Part shown: one piece after another, positions 53,335-62,967 of the stretch
Layout of the letters: each line of letters opens with the position of its first letter
How positions within the stretch are numbered: position 1 is the stretch's first letter
Source of the DNA: Hyphomicrobiales bacterium
GTDB taxonomy: Bacteria; Pseudomonadota; Alphaproteobacteria; Rhizobiales; Rhizobiaceae
Assembly: GCA_900469955.1 (NCBI GenBank)
Contig: UBYX01000003.1
Coordinates: forward strand, 124,001 to 188,000
DNA: 64,000 bases
Direction of reading: 5' to 3'
Notes under the pieces: generated by a model
Told to the model about the DNA's origin: nothing
Seen by the model: only the letters and a program-made list of their open reading frames with translations
Database searches by the model: none
Position numbers and translations under genes: made by a program

Positions 53335-54408
53335 TCAAACCTCAGCTGCGTCTCGCCGCCTAAAGGCGATTGTTACGGCCATGCCCTTGCCCGGCCCAGA
53401 CTCGACTTCTATCTCTGCGTTTGCATTGTGTTTAACTGACTGCACTATCATCGCGCTGAGCTTGCCTCTTCTTGGCCAATCGGCCTTGTCGGCGAGTCCA
53501 ACACCATCGTCCGCGACCAGAACCTTACATCCCTCATCATCAACGGTGCAGCGCACCTTGATTTCACCGCCGTCGCGGCCAGCGAATGCGTATTTCAGAG
53601 CATTCGTCATAAGCTCGTTGACCACTAAGCCCACAGGCATGGCAACGTTGACCGAAACCGGCCATGTATCGACTTTCATGTCTAAGCGAATACCCTCCGT
53701 CGCATGCGCCGCCATCACTGATGAAGCTATCTGGCTGATATAAATCCCCAAATCAACGGTTTCGGTGTCGCTGCCGGCATAGAGCGATCGATAGAGGATG
53801 GACAGTGCCTCAATACGCCCCGCCAGTCCATTGAAGCGCTCACTCTCTTCAAGACGCTGTGCATTGCGCGCCTCCATCCGGATCAAAGCGGTAATCATCT
53901 GCAGATTGTTCTTGACCCGGTGCTGAAGCTCTTTCAGCAAAACGTCCTTTTCCGCCAGCATCTCGCTCAAAGTCGTCTGTTCGTCAGCGGTTTCCCGCGC
54001 TGACATCGCCAGCAGCCGAAAGAGCGGCTGCCCCGCGTCGTCGACGATGGTATTCGACCAAGCATCGACGGTGCGATCCTCTGCGCCGACCGAAAGCGTG
54101 AAAGCTCCGAGATATTCTTCGGATTCGAGCAAAGCCGCAGCGAGTTCGGCCCCATCTGCAAGTGGAGCAGCCCGAGGAAGGATCGACCAAGACTTTCCTT
54201 GGAGCTCGTCAGCCGATATGCCGGTCAGACGCTCAAATTCGATGTTTCCGTAAACAAGGGTCTCGTCGTGACCTAGTTCCGATACCGCGACCGCGAAGGG
54301 GACATGATCGAGAAACTGCCGAAACCGATTGTCATCCAGCGCTTCCGCAAGATGTGGAAGATCCGAGATCGTTGGAGACGGGGGGGTGGGATCTTCAGGA
54401 TTAGTCAT
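53335..54408 (-). CDS. PAS-domain sensor histidine kinase (HisKA_2 type)
   Basis: Predicted 357 residues, cytoplasmic. A PAS domain (about 25-135; ADELQGKSWSILPRAA) is followed by the phosphoacceptor helix LLKELQHRVKNNLQMITALI and an ATPase domain with NELMTNALKYAF and VADDGVGLAD. HR-x-KNN marks the HisKA_2/HWE group, many of which feed the PhyR-NepR-EcfG general stress response in alphaproteobacteria. It follows the response regulator gene in the same direction after 83 bases. The PAS lacks an obvious flavin-binding NCRFLQ motif, so it is not a LOV photosensor. Confidence 0.9.
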   Translation of the reverse strand: MTNPEDPTPPSPTISDLPHLAEALDDNRFRQFLDHVPFAVAVSELGHDETLVYGNIEFERLTGISADELQGKSWSILPRAAPLADGAELAAALLESEEYLGAFTLSVGAEDRTVDAWSNTIVDDAGQPLFRLLAMSARETADEQTTLSEMLAEKDVLLKELQHRVKNNLQMITALIRMEARNAQRLEESERFNGLAGRIEALSILYRSLYAGSDTETVDLGIYISQIASSVMAAHATEGIRLDMKVDTWPVSVNVAMPVGLVVNELMTNALKYAFAGRDGGEIKVRCTVDDEGCKVLVADDGVGLADKADWPRRGKLSAMIVQSVKHNANAEIEVESGPGKGMAVTIAFRRRDAAEV

Positions 54409-54491
54409 GGGATATCCGCGATGTCGACAAGCCGGAGTCCATATCACGGCATCAAAAGATAGGGCTAGCGGATTTATCGGACCGAAACAGC

Positions 54492-54851
54492 TTACGACAC
54501 CAGCCGCGCCAATTCCTGAATAATGGCACGATGGTTGTAAGGCTTAGGAAAGAAGACCGCGTGATCCGGCATTTGACTCCGATCTAACCGCCCTTTTCCA
54601 GAGGTAATAATGATCGCGATCGGCGGCCACCGGTCCCTGACGATCCAAGCAAGACTCAATCCGTCGAGCTTTCCATGCAGATCAATATCGGTAAAGATCG
54701 CACCAATCGATGCCTCGGTCGAAAGGATGTCGAGTGCATCGTCGGCATTCGCCGCTTCCAACGTATGAAAGCCTGCGTCTCGCAAGTCGTCCGCTATGGC
54801 CATGCGTATCAACGGCTCATCCTCGATCACCAGAATAGTCGTCCGCGACAT
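54492..54851 (-). CDS. Single-domain response regulator
   Basis: Predicted 119 residues, one receiver domain. Acidic pocket in VIEDEPLIRMA; phosphoacceptor Asp in IFTDIDLHG; Thr/Ser and Lys positions in IITSGKG and FFPKPYN. It has no output domain, so it works by protein contact or as a phosphate sink. ATG 54851 lies about 30 bases after the expected start of an EcfG-type promoter (54886-54911); the longer open frame to 54953 starts before that promoter. It is probably co-transcribed with the kinase gene downstream. Confidence 0.88.
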   Translation of the reverse strand: MSRTTILVIEDEPLIRMAIADDLRDAGFHTLEAANADDALDILSTEASIGAIFTDIDLHGKLDGLSLAWIVRDRWPPIAIIITSGKGRLDRSQMPDHAVFFPKPYNHRAIIQELARLVS

Positions 54852-55263
54852 TTGCTGCACCGTTTTGATCTGCGTCACGCGAGCAAACTCTCTTGTGGAG
54901 CAACATGTTCCTATTCGACTGTGATGACCGCCAGCCTGAGGTTGAACCTGCACGCGGGAAATAAGGTCACCCTGACTTACGCCTGATGTCTTGGCCAGTC
55001 CTTTGTTAGGGGAACGGTCAAAGGGATTGACCTCGACCGTGAAGGCAAGTCGCCATCGTTGTCGACGATGAGGTCAATGAGCAAGACGTCGGAAAGGCTT
55101 GAACGTCTTCACGAGAGAGACTTCAAGGCGCCCGTAGATGGCCTTCCACCAGCGGACGCGATTTCATGGCCAGGTTTTAAGGCAGTCGGCTCGTAGACCG
55201 CAAAGTTCGGTTCCGATGCATTTTCTCAAACTGCCGCAGCAAGCGCCAGTCTTTGTCCCTGGC
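54852..55263. other. Non-coding stretch with EcfG-type promoter
   Basis: There is no convincing gene in these 412 bases. The left part holds the promoter of the response regulator gene; the right part shows only short chance frames (for example 55138-55347 plus). Confidence 0.45.
54886..54911 (-). promoter_or_regulatory. EcfG-type promoter of response regulator gene
   Basis: On the minus strand, GGAAC (54911-54907), 18-base spacer, GTT (54888-54886), with the ATG at 54851. Confidence 0.55.
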
Positions 55264-55536
55264 TCAATGCAGCTTGAACTCACCATCTACACGACGCCAT
55301 TCATTCGGGCCGATCAGACGCTGATGCGTAAAGCGAACCGAGTGTAGCGGCCCATCGAGATTGGCCTGCCAGTAGTCAAGGAACTTTTGCATTTCGGGAA
55401 AATCCGGCGCTAAATCGTAATCCTGCCAGACATAGGTCTGCAGGACGGATTCAAAATCGGGAATCCGGTAAAGGATATGCGCGGTGGTAAGGCCATATCC
55501 ATTGAGTTGACGCTCCAGATCTGATGAAAACCGCAT
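55264..55536 (-). CDS. usg: Usg-family protein
   Basis: Predicted 90 residues, soluble. The full-length pattern MRFSSDLERQLNGYGLTTAH, then LYRIPDFESVLQTYVWQDYD and a C-terminal W-x-A-N-L-D-G-P-L block is that of Usg, a small alphaproteobacterial protein first noted near tryptophan genes and of unknown biochemical role. No trp genes are near. A GGAAC-N18-GTT pair lies 60-90 bases upstream (55602-55627), so stress control is possible. No clear ribosome site beyond a purine-rich stretch (GGAGACC) before the ATG. Confidence 0.85.
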   Translation of the reverse strand: MRFSSDLERQLNGYGLTTAHILYRIPDFESVLQTYVWQDYDLAPDFPEMQKFLDYWQANLDGPLHSVRFTHQRLIGPNEWRRVDGEFKLH

Positions 55537-55599
55537 GACTTGGTCTCCGCTCGCAACACTTCAACGATGACGAAATATTTCTAGCCACCGCCTCAGATC

Positions 55600-55627
55600 G
55601 GAACGGCGGATGCCGTTTTTTTGTTCC
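55600..55627. promoter_or_regulatory. Symmetric GGAAC-N18-GTTCC element; EcfG promoter and/or hairpin
   Basis: GGAAC (55600-55604) and GTTCC (55623-55627) make the EcfG spacing on both strands, facing usg on minus and groES on plus. The same bases form AACGGC-GGAT-GCCGTT followed by a T-run (55602-55622), which is terminator-like in the plus direction. The two readings cannot be separated by eye. Confidence 0.4.
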
Positions 55628-55682
55628 AGTGCAATACGTTAGCAGCCACCCCGCGTCATTGCTGATTTTTTCGTTTCGCGCT

Positions 55683-55712
55683 CTTGAAATCATAATAACG
55701 CAAAACCAGATC
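55683..55712 (+). promoter_or_regulatory. Possible RpoH-type promoter of groES
   Basis: CTTGAAA at 55683-55689 resembles a heat-shock sigma -35; the -10 is poor. No CIRCE repeat (GAGTGCTAA type) is found upstream of groES. Confidence 0.3.
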
Positions 55713-55814
55713 ATTTCGCGCAAACGCTCGATCGAGGTTTGCACCCGCCCGGACTGGTCATCCGGTCCGGCCTGGGGGAACAACGTCATCATTGTTTGTC
55801 CATTGGAGGAAAAC

Positions 55815-56129
55815 ATGTCGTTCCGACCACTTCATGATCGCATTCTTGTCCGCCGGCTCCAATCCGAAGAAAAAACCAAAGGCGGTATCATCATTCCCGA
55901 CACCGCTAAGGAAAAGCCCCATGAAGGCGAGGTTATTGCCGTCGGCCCAGGCGCTCGCAACGAGGCCGGTCAACTTCAAGCGCTCGATGTAAAGGCTGGT
56001 GATCGGATCCTGTTTGGCAAATGGTCCGGGACCGAGATCAAGATCAACGGTGAAGAGCTGCTGATCATGAAGGAAAGCGATGTCATGGGCATCATCGAGG
56101 CCGTGGCAGAGCAGAGACAAGCTGCCTGA
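55815..56129 (+). CDS. groES: Co-chaperonin GroES
   Basis: Predicted 104 residues, a complete Gro[22 protein letters not shown] with the mobile loop [13 protein letters not shown], and the C-terminal [13 protein letters not shown]. It forms the lid of the folding chamber made by GroEL, encoded 55 bases downstream. TTGGAGGA precedes ATG 55815. A rhizobial genome usually has several groESL copies; this one is probably an extra copy, given its setting. Confidence 0.97.
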   Translation: MSFRPLHDRILVRRLQSEEKTKGGIIIPDTAKEKPHEGEVIAVGPGARNEAGQLQALDVKAGDRILFGKWSGTEIKINGEELLIMKESDVMGIIEAVAEQRQAA

Positions 56130-56172
56130 GCCATCAACACCACGACACCAACAGTCAGATAGCTGCCTATAA

Positions 56173-57813
<1,641 letters not shown>

Positions 57814-57823
57814 GTGATCAGAA

Positions 57824-57851
57824 GGCCCGCGCCGGCATTCGCGTGCGGGCC
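57824..57851 (+). terminator. Hairpin after groEL
   Basis: GGCCCGC (57824-57830) pairs with GCGGGCC (57845-57851), followed by TCTT. The T-tract is short, so termination may be partial and allow read-through to the small gene. Confidence 0.5.
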
Positions 57852-57918
57852 TCTTGCGCCGGTTGACCCATTCAAGTTTTCCATCGGTCAAGATGCGAAT
57901 GGAGCCAAGCTTTGAAAA

Positions 57919-58188
57919 ATGGAAAAGGACACACAGCCGATACAACTGGAAACCACCGCTGCAATTAACGCCGCACATCTTCTTTACCCGGCCAAACATT
58001 TCGATCATCCAAGTGACGTGCTTGCTGCCGGCGACATTGGTAAAGACGAGAAGCGTGCTATCCTCGCGTCGTGGGCATCAGATATCTTCGCAATCGAGTC
58101 TATTCCGAGCCTTCGCGTCTATCCTGGTGCGGATAAAGCCGTCTCCTATGACGAGATCATTGAAGCGCTGAAGACATTGGACAAGTAA
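57919..58188 (+). CDS. Small conserved hypothetical protein downstream of groEL
   Basis: Predicted 89 residues, soluble, no signal. The pattern AAHLLYPAKHFDHPSDVLAA, then DEKRAILASWASDIFAIES and a C-terminal YDEIIEALKTLD is familiar from short proteins of many Rhizobiales, function unknown (recalled, not searched). Its amino-acid use is typical of a real protein. No strong ribosome site: only a weak GGAGCC about 19 bases upstream. It lies 105 bases after groEL, past a weak hairpin. Confidence 0.7.
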   Translation: MEKDTQPIQLETTAAINAAHLLYPAKHFDHPSDVLAAGDIGKDEKRAILASWASDIFAIESIPSLRVYPGADKAVSYDEIIEALKTLDK

Positions 58189-59246
58189 GATGAGCAATCC
58201 GGCGAGGATGTCTCGTCCCGGTCCCTAAACCTCCGCTTGATCAATCGCCGGAGAGCGCTAGTCCGACGGCTCGGAAGTCGAAGACTGAGCTGCTACCTGA
58301 AGGGAGATCGCCGCCGACGCCTGCTCCTCTAGAGAACTGACCCTAACATGCAAGCGTCCAAGTACCTCATAAGATGATCGCGTTTCACGAGATGATACCC
58401 GCTCGAGGATTTTTTGTGCTGCTACTTCACTGCCTATCCTATCCCGCCAGCTTGGCCGATTAGCGTCGGCTTCAGATATGCGATCATCGCGTTCGCGCGA
58501 AGGCCGGTCGCTGTGGCCGCACGATCGAGGAACTGGGGGTAGCGAGACAAAACCCTCACCACCCGTCCGTACGCATCGAGCACCACTGCCCCTCTTCCTT
58601 TCGGAGTCCGTCGGATGCGGGAAGATCGCATGCATTATCTCTTCCTCGACCGTTTCAAGGTTCACCGCGGCGGCTTCGGCGCCGACAATATTGGCGCCGA
58701 ATAACTCGCGAGCCTTTGTGTGGGGATCATCCCCACCATCCCGTGATCTTGGCCGCGCGATCGCCTTGCTGAGGATGGCAGCGAGTGCGGAGCGCGACCT
58801 TGCCTTGTCGGTCGGATGGGCATTCGACCGGCCTGCAATCTTTTTCGACGCACCACACCCTGATGCTCGGCATTGTGTGAAAGCATCGGAGGGCCGGCGA
58901 GATCGCGCTCGCATACATGTCGACGCTATTGGTCCTGCGGTAGCCGTCGATGATGACGCAGCCGCGGTCGGTCCTCGCGCCACGCCCCGAAAGGCGAAGT
59001 TTTCAATTTTGTCTGAACGGACGAAGTTGGCTAGTCGGTGACTTCCTGCAACTCGCCATCAGCTGCCTCAATATGGATGGTGAGGCTTGGCGATCTTCGG
59101 AATCCCCCGCCCCGACCATGAGGCAGAATTGGGTGCAGCATTTCTGTCTGTGAAACGCTAGCCAATTTGCTTTGCGCTGAACGTGCGCGGATGCGAGCCA
59201 GAGAATTGAAAGATCGCAGCAGTGCCTTAAGCGGTGGGAGAACGAG
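58189..59246. other. Gap with a possible decayed gene
   Basis: In these 1058 bases no intact gene is convincing. On the minus strand three frames each show short protein-like stretches: RRTNSVDMYASAISPALRC near 58900, EAAAVNLETVEEEIMHAIFP near 58630-58680, and VVRVLSRYPQFLDRAATATG near 58500-58550. This suggests a frameshifted remnant (longest open frame 58258-58983 minus). A plus-strand frame (58478-59041) looks like its shadow. Confidence 0.3.
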
Positions 59247-60134
59247 TTGACCAATCCGACCATTATCAGTTGCGCCGTCACCGGTAACATCACCAGCCTT
59301 GACTCCACGCCCTACTTGCCTGTCACGCCCGAGCAAATCGCAAATTCCTGCCTTGGCGCGGCCCGAGCTGGTGCGGCGATCGTGCACATTCACGTCCGAT
59401 ACCCGGACGGACGACCAAGCATGGAGCTTCCCCACTATCGGGAGGTGATCGAACGCCTTCGCGCGGCTGACGACGATGTCATCGTCAATCTGACGACCGG
59501 ACCCGGCGGCCGATTTGTTCCGAACGAGCAGGACCCAAGTGTTGCTGGCCCCGGGACCACCCTGTTGCCGCCCGAGCGTCGCGTTGAACATATCTCATCA
59601 CTTCGGCCGGAAATCTGCAGTCTCGATTTTAACACGATGTATTCCGGATCGTCGGTGGTGATAAACACGCCACGCAACCTCGGCATCATGGCAGACATCA
59701 TCCGGGAAGCCGGTGTATTGCCGGAACTTGAAGTCTTCGACACGGGCGATATTCAACTGGCTAACCAGTTCATTCAGGAGGGCCGCCTCGATGCGCCCGC
59801 CCTCTTCCAGATCGTACTGGGGGTTCGTTACGGCGCGATCGCAACGCCCGAAACCCTCGCCTACATGAAATCGCTGCTGCCGGTCGGCTCTCACTGGGCG
59901 GCATTTGGTATCGGCCGCTGGGAGTTTCCGATGCTGGCACAGGCATGGCTCCTCGGGGGCCATGTGCGTGTCGGGCTGGAAGACAATATCTACGTCGAGA
60001 AAGGCGTGCTTGCGAGAAGCAATGCTGAGCTTGTCCAGAAGGCGGTGCGCATCTTGAAAGACTTGGGAGGCAAGATCGCTACCCCTGGGGAAACACGGGA
60101 GATGCTGGGGTTGAAGAAGCAGCTACCTAGATAA
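59247..60134 (+). CDS. BKACE-family beta-keto acid cleavage enzyme (DUF849)
   Basis: Predicted 295 residues, TIM barrel, zinc-dependent. The metal pair is in AAIVHIHVRYPDGRPS (H-x-H), with the later Glu in VRVGLEDNIYVEKG. Enzymes of this family condense a beta-keto acid with acetyl-CoA to give acetoacetate and a CoA ester. The start is TTG 59247 with GGGAG upstream. It leads a two-gene unit with a cupin protein and faces a tripartite-transporter gene set, so it probably degrades a carboxylate imported by that system. Substrate unknown. Confidence 0.9.
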   Translation: MTNPTIISCAVTGNITSLDSTPYLPVTPEQIANSCLGAARAGAAIVHIHVRYPDGRPSMELPHYREVIERLRAADDDVIVNLTTGPGGRFVPNEQDPSVAGPGTTLLPPERRVEHISSLRPEICSLDFNTMYSGSSVVINTPRNLGIMADIIREAGVLPELEVFDTGDIQLANQFIQEGRLDAPALFQIVLGVRYGAIATPETLAYMKSLLPVGSHWAAFGIGRWEFPMLAQAWLLGGHVRVGLEDNIYVEKGVLARSNAELVQKAVRILKDLGGKIATPGETREMLGLKKQLPR

Positions 60135-60211
60135 ACCGACCCCCTCATCGCAGGCCGACGCCTCGTCCGCCAGTATGCGCGACAAATTCATAAACCGAAG
60201 CGGAGGAAACC

Positions 60212-61123
60212 ATGTACGACCGGAGCGATCCCAGATCCAATTTGGCTCAGACCCCAAAGCCGATGGAAGGCCAGATCCACAGCAGCTATTTCGGCTCGCA
60301 GCTTAGCCGCTACTACGACAGCGAACCGCAGGTTTCAGACGAAACCGGCAAGACGTGGATCAGCCGCGGGCAGAATACGGTAATAGCCTATAGCGATGCC
60401 AAGCAAGGCGGCGTCTTTGCACGCAACACGCAGCCGGACGAATATGCCCTGATTATCCCCGATCGTGAGACATCCGTCGAAATCACCACCGCAGATGGTG
60501 CCACGATCGTCGGGGGTTATTCAGTCGCGTTCCTACCACCCGGCGACAGCAGCATCCGTATGCTCACCTCTGGCAGCATCGTCCGGCTCTTCACCCCGCG
60601 ATCGAAAGACATGGCCGATGCGGCGTCTAATGCGGACGCTTTTTCAGGCCCCCATCCTAACGTTCCGCCCTTTGAAGCCTGGCCAGAGCCGCCCGGTGGC
60701 CTGAAGCTGAAGTGGTACACGCTGGACGTTCCCGAAGACCCGTCGCGTTTCGGGCGGATCTATCGTTGCACGACCTTCATGATCAACTATCTGACGCCGC
60801 GTGTCGGCCCCCGAGAACGAGACAAGGTCTCGCCGCATCATCATGACGATTTCGAGCAGTGCTCGCTCGCGCTGAGCGGCAGCTTCACGCACCATTTGCG
60901 CTGGCCGTGGACGACGAACATGAACATCTGGCGGGAAGACGAGCATCTCTACTGTGAATCGCCTTCGGTCTGCGTCATCCCCCCGCCGTCTATCCACACC
61001 ACCACTGCGGAATCCGCCAGCGTAAACCAGCTTGTCGATATATTTGCGCCACCGCGAATGGATTTTTCGGTGAAACCCGGCTGGGTTCTCAATGAAGATG
61101 ATTATCCAATGCCGAATGCTTGA
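60212..61123 (+). CDS. Bicupin-like protein
   Basis: Predicted 303 residues, no signal peptide. The C-terminal cupin has the metal motif in VSPHHHDDFEQCSLALSGSF with a later His in PPPSIHTTTAESA; the N-terminal half (QPDEYALIIPDRETSVEITT) looks like a second, metal-free cupin. It may be an isomerase or dioxygenase acting on the substrate of the preceding BKACE enzyme. GCGGAGG precedes ATG 60212. It ends at a strong hairpin shared with the convergent TctC gene. Confidence 0.75.
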   Translation: MYDRSDPRSNLAQTPKPMEGQIHSSYFGSQLSRYYDSEPQVSDETGKTWISRGQNTVIAYSDAKQGGVFARNTQPDEYALIIPDRETSVEITTADGATIVGGYSVAFLPPGDSSIRMLTSGSIVRLFTPRSKDMADAASNADAFSGPHPNVPPFEAWPEPPGGLKLKWYTLDVPEDPSRFGRIYRCTTFMINYLTPRVGPRERDKVSPHHHDDFEQCSLALSGSFTHHLRWPWTTNMNIWREDEHLYCESPSVCVIPPPSIHTTTAESASVNQLVDIFAPPRMDFSVKPGWVLNEDDYPMPNA

Positions 61124-61134
61124 CCCGACCCAAA

Positions 61135-61160
61135 GCCCCCAGAAATTTCTGGGGGCCTTT
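61135..61160. terminator. Bidirectional terminator between cupin and TctC genes
   Basis: Perfect 22-base palindrome: GCCCCCAGAAA (61135-61145) and TTTCTGGGGGC (61146-61156), flanked by AAA and CTTTT. It sits between convergent genes. Confidence 0.75.
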
Positions 61161-61190
61161 TATCATGATCGGAATCTCATAGGCCTCCGA

Positions 61191-62168
61191 TCACGTCGGC
61201 TGAACGAGGCCTGCCTCGACGAGCGGCCGGATGGACTCGATCTCCTTCTGAATTGCGATCCGCATTTCATCGGGCGTATTTGCAACTGCGGTCAGACCGA
61301 GCGATGTCAACTTCTCCTTTGTTGCAGGTGTATCGGTCCATTCCTTGATAGCACGCTGGATCGCGTTGACGATCTCGGCCGGCAATCCCTTGGGACCGAC
61401 AGCACCGAACCACAGCGTCTGATTGTAATCCTTGAAACCCTGTTCGGCGACGGTCGGTACGTCCGGAAACTCACGTGTGCGCTTTAGCGAGGTCACCGCA
61501 AGCCCACGGATCTTGGAGTCACGGATATGCGGCAGATAGTTCGACGGTGCATCAAGCGCGAAATCGATATGGCCGCCCAACAGATCCGTCAGCAACGGCG
61601 GCGACCCTTTGTACGGGATGTGATTGATTTCGACGCCTGCCAACTGCCCGATGATCGCTGCTGCAATGTGCCCCTTCGTCCCGGCGCCGGGATTGCCGAC
61701 GTTGACCTTCCCGGGATTGGCCTTGGCGTAAGCGATGAGCTCCTGAAGCGATTTGGCCGGAGCGGAAGCGCTTGCAGCCAGCAGTGCCGGACTTTCGGCG
61801 ACGATAGAAATCGGCGTGAAGTCTGCTTGCGGATCGTAGGCCAGGCTCTTCTGCACAACTTTGTTGGCTGCGATCGGCGCACTGCCGCTCACCATAATCG
61901 TGTAACCGTCGGGTGCCGCACGGGCAAGCCTCCCGCCGGCCAGCGCGCCCGCGGCGCCGGCGTGATTTTCGACCACGAATTGCTGCCCAAATTTCGCCGT
62001 TAGCACGTCTGCTACCAGACGCGTGATGATGTCGCTCGTGCCCCCCGGCGGGTAGGCCGATATCACCACGCCCGGTTTGCTCGGCCATTTTCCCGCTGAC
62101 CATGCCGTTCCGCTCGGCGCCAGAAGGGCTGTCGTCCCGCCGAGCACAATAAATTCACGTCTCTTCAT
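61191..62168 (-). CDS. TctC/Bug-family binding protein of tripartite transporter
   Basis: Predicted 325 residues. The N-terminus MKRREFIVLGGTTALLAPSG carries an RRxF-like twin-arginine signal. Bug-fold marks: VISAYPPGGTSDIITRLVA, VVENHAGAAGALAGGRLA and FPDVPTVAEQGF. It captures a carboxylate for the TctAB membrane part. The second ATG (62168) is chosen because GGGAGGA is then eight bases upstream; ATG 62174 touches that site. It is last in a leftward set with a SnoaL-like protein and TctA. Confidence 0.92.
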   Translation of the reverse strand: MKRREFIVLGGTTALLAPSGTAWSAGKWPSKPGVVISAYPPGGTSDIITRLVADVLTAKFGQQFVVENHAGAAGALAGGRLARAAPDGYTIMVSGSAPIAANKVVQKSLAYDPQADFTPISIVAESPALLAASASAPAKSLQELIAYAKANPGKVNVGNPGAGTKGHIAAAIIGQLAGVEINHIPYKGSPPLLTDLLGGHIDFALDAPSNYLPHIRDSKIRGLAVTSLKRTREFPDVPTVAEQGFKDYNQTLWFGAVGPKGLPAEIVNAIQRAIKEWTDTPATKEKLTSLGLTAVANTPDEMRIAIQKEIESIRPLVEAGLVQPT

Positions 62169-62282
62169 TGTCATTCCTCCCACTCGTTGATCGAGCCCAT
62201 ACTCCAGATTAGCGCAACACCTTTCCTTCCCGAACACGAGGCTGCACCCGTTTCGCTGTTCGGAACGGCGAACGCCGATCCC

Positions 62283-62906
62283 TCAAGATTGACCGGCCAG
62301 CCAACGCTCCTCTCCCGCGTGAAAAGCCGCAAGGGGATCCGGCCGGTCGTCACCAAGGAGGTCTGGATTGACCTTAATGCCTCGCGCATTTTGGATATAG
62401 GCGAGGAACTTGTAGGAAGATCGCATCGAGTTGAGCTGTGCCCAATCAATCGGAAGCGCTTGAGACGGATTGACCGACTTCATAACGTCGCGCTCGAAGA
62501 AGACGTGGAAGGACGAGAGCTTCCAGGCACCATCCTCTTTGACCACGCGGGAAAAGAACCGGCAAAATACGTGGAAATCAACTTCCACATCCTTCAAATG
62601 CGCACGGTTGAAGATCATGGCGGGGCTTTCAACGGTCGCCCGGTCGCCTGCGATTTGTGCAAAGGCTGGAAATACCCAGTGTTTGCTATTGCCCGTGTTG
62701 CTCATCCATTTCCGTGTGGCGTCCACATAAGCGTCGGCGCCATGACCGTCGTACCAACTGGTGCGAATATAGGCATCTCGATGGAAACATGCGGCCATCA
62801 CGTCGAAACGCCGCTGATCGCGCGCGAACCTCTCTCGGCGGACGAGATCAAAAATTTCTTCCCGATCGAGATGGGCCCGCAGACGGGCATCGAAATCCTG
62901 TTTCAT
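62283..62906 (-). CDS. SnoaL/NTF2-like protein
   Basis: Predicted 207 residues, soluble, an NTF2-type alpha+beta cone: REEIFDLVRRERFARDQRRF, then DVMAACFHRDAYIRTSWYDG and the later W-K-L-S-S-F-H-V block. Similar proteins act as small isomerases, dehydratases or lactone hydrolases, or as dioxygenase beta-subunit relatives. It lies between tctA and tctC genes in the same direction, an unusual place, so it probably acts on the imported compound. Function cannot be fixed from sequence. Confidence 0.8.
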   Translation of the reverse strand: MKQDFDARLRAHLDREEIFDLVRRERFARDQRRFDVMAACFHRDAYIRTSWYDGHGADAYVDATRKWMSNTGNSKHWVFPAFAQIAGDRATVESPAMIFNRAHLKDVEVDFHVFCRFFSRVVKEDGAWKLSSFHVFFERDVMKSVNPSQALPIDWAQLNSMRSSYKFLAYIQNARGIKVNPDLLGDDRPDPLAAFHAGEERWLAGQS

Positions 62907-62967
62907 GAGGCGTCCTGGGTTATTATGGATGGTTTCAGCAAGAGTAGGTGCAGGAAGCCGACAGCCG

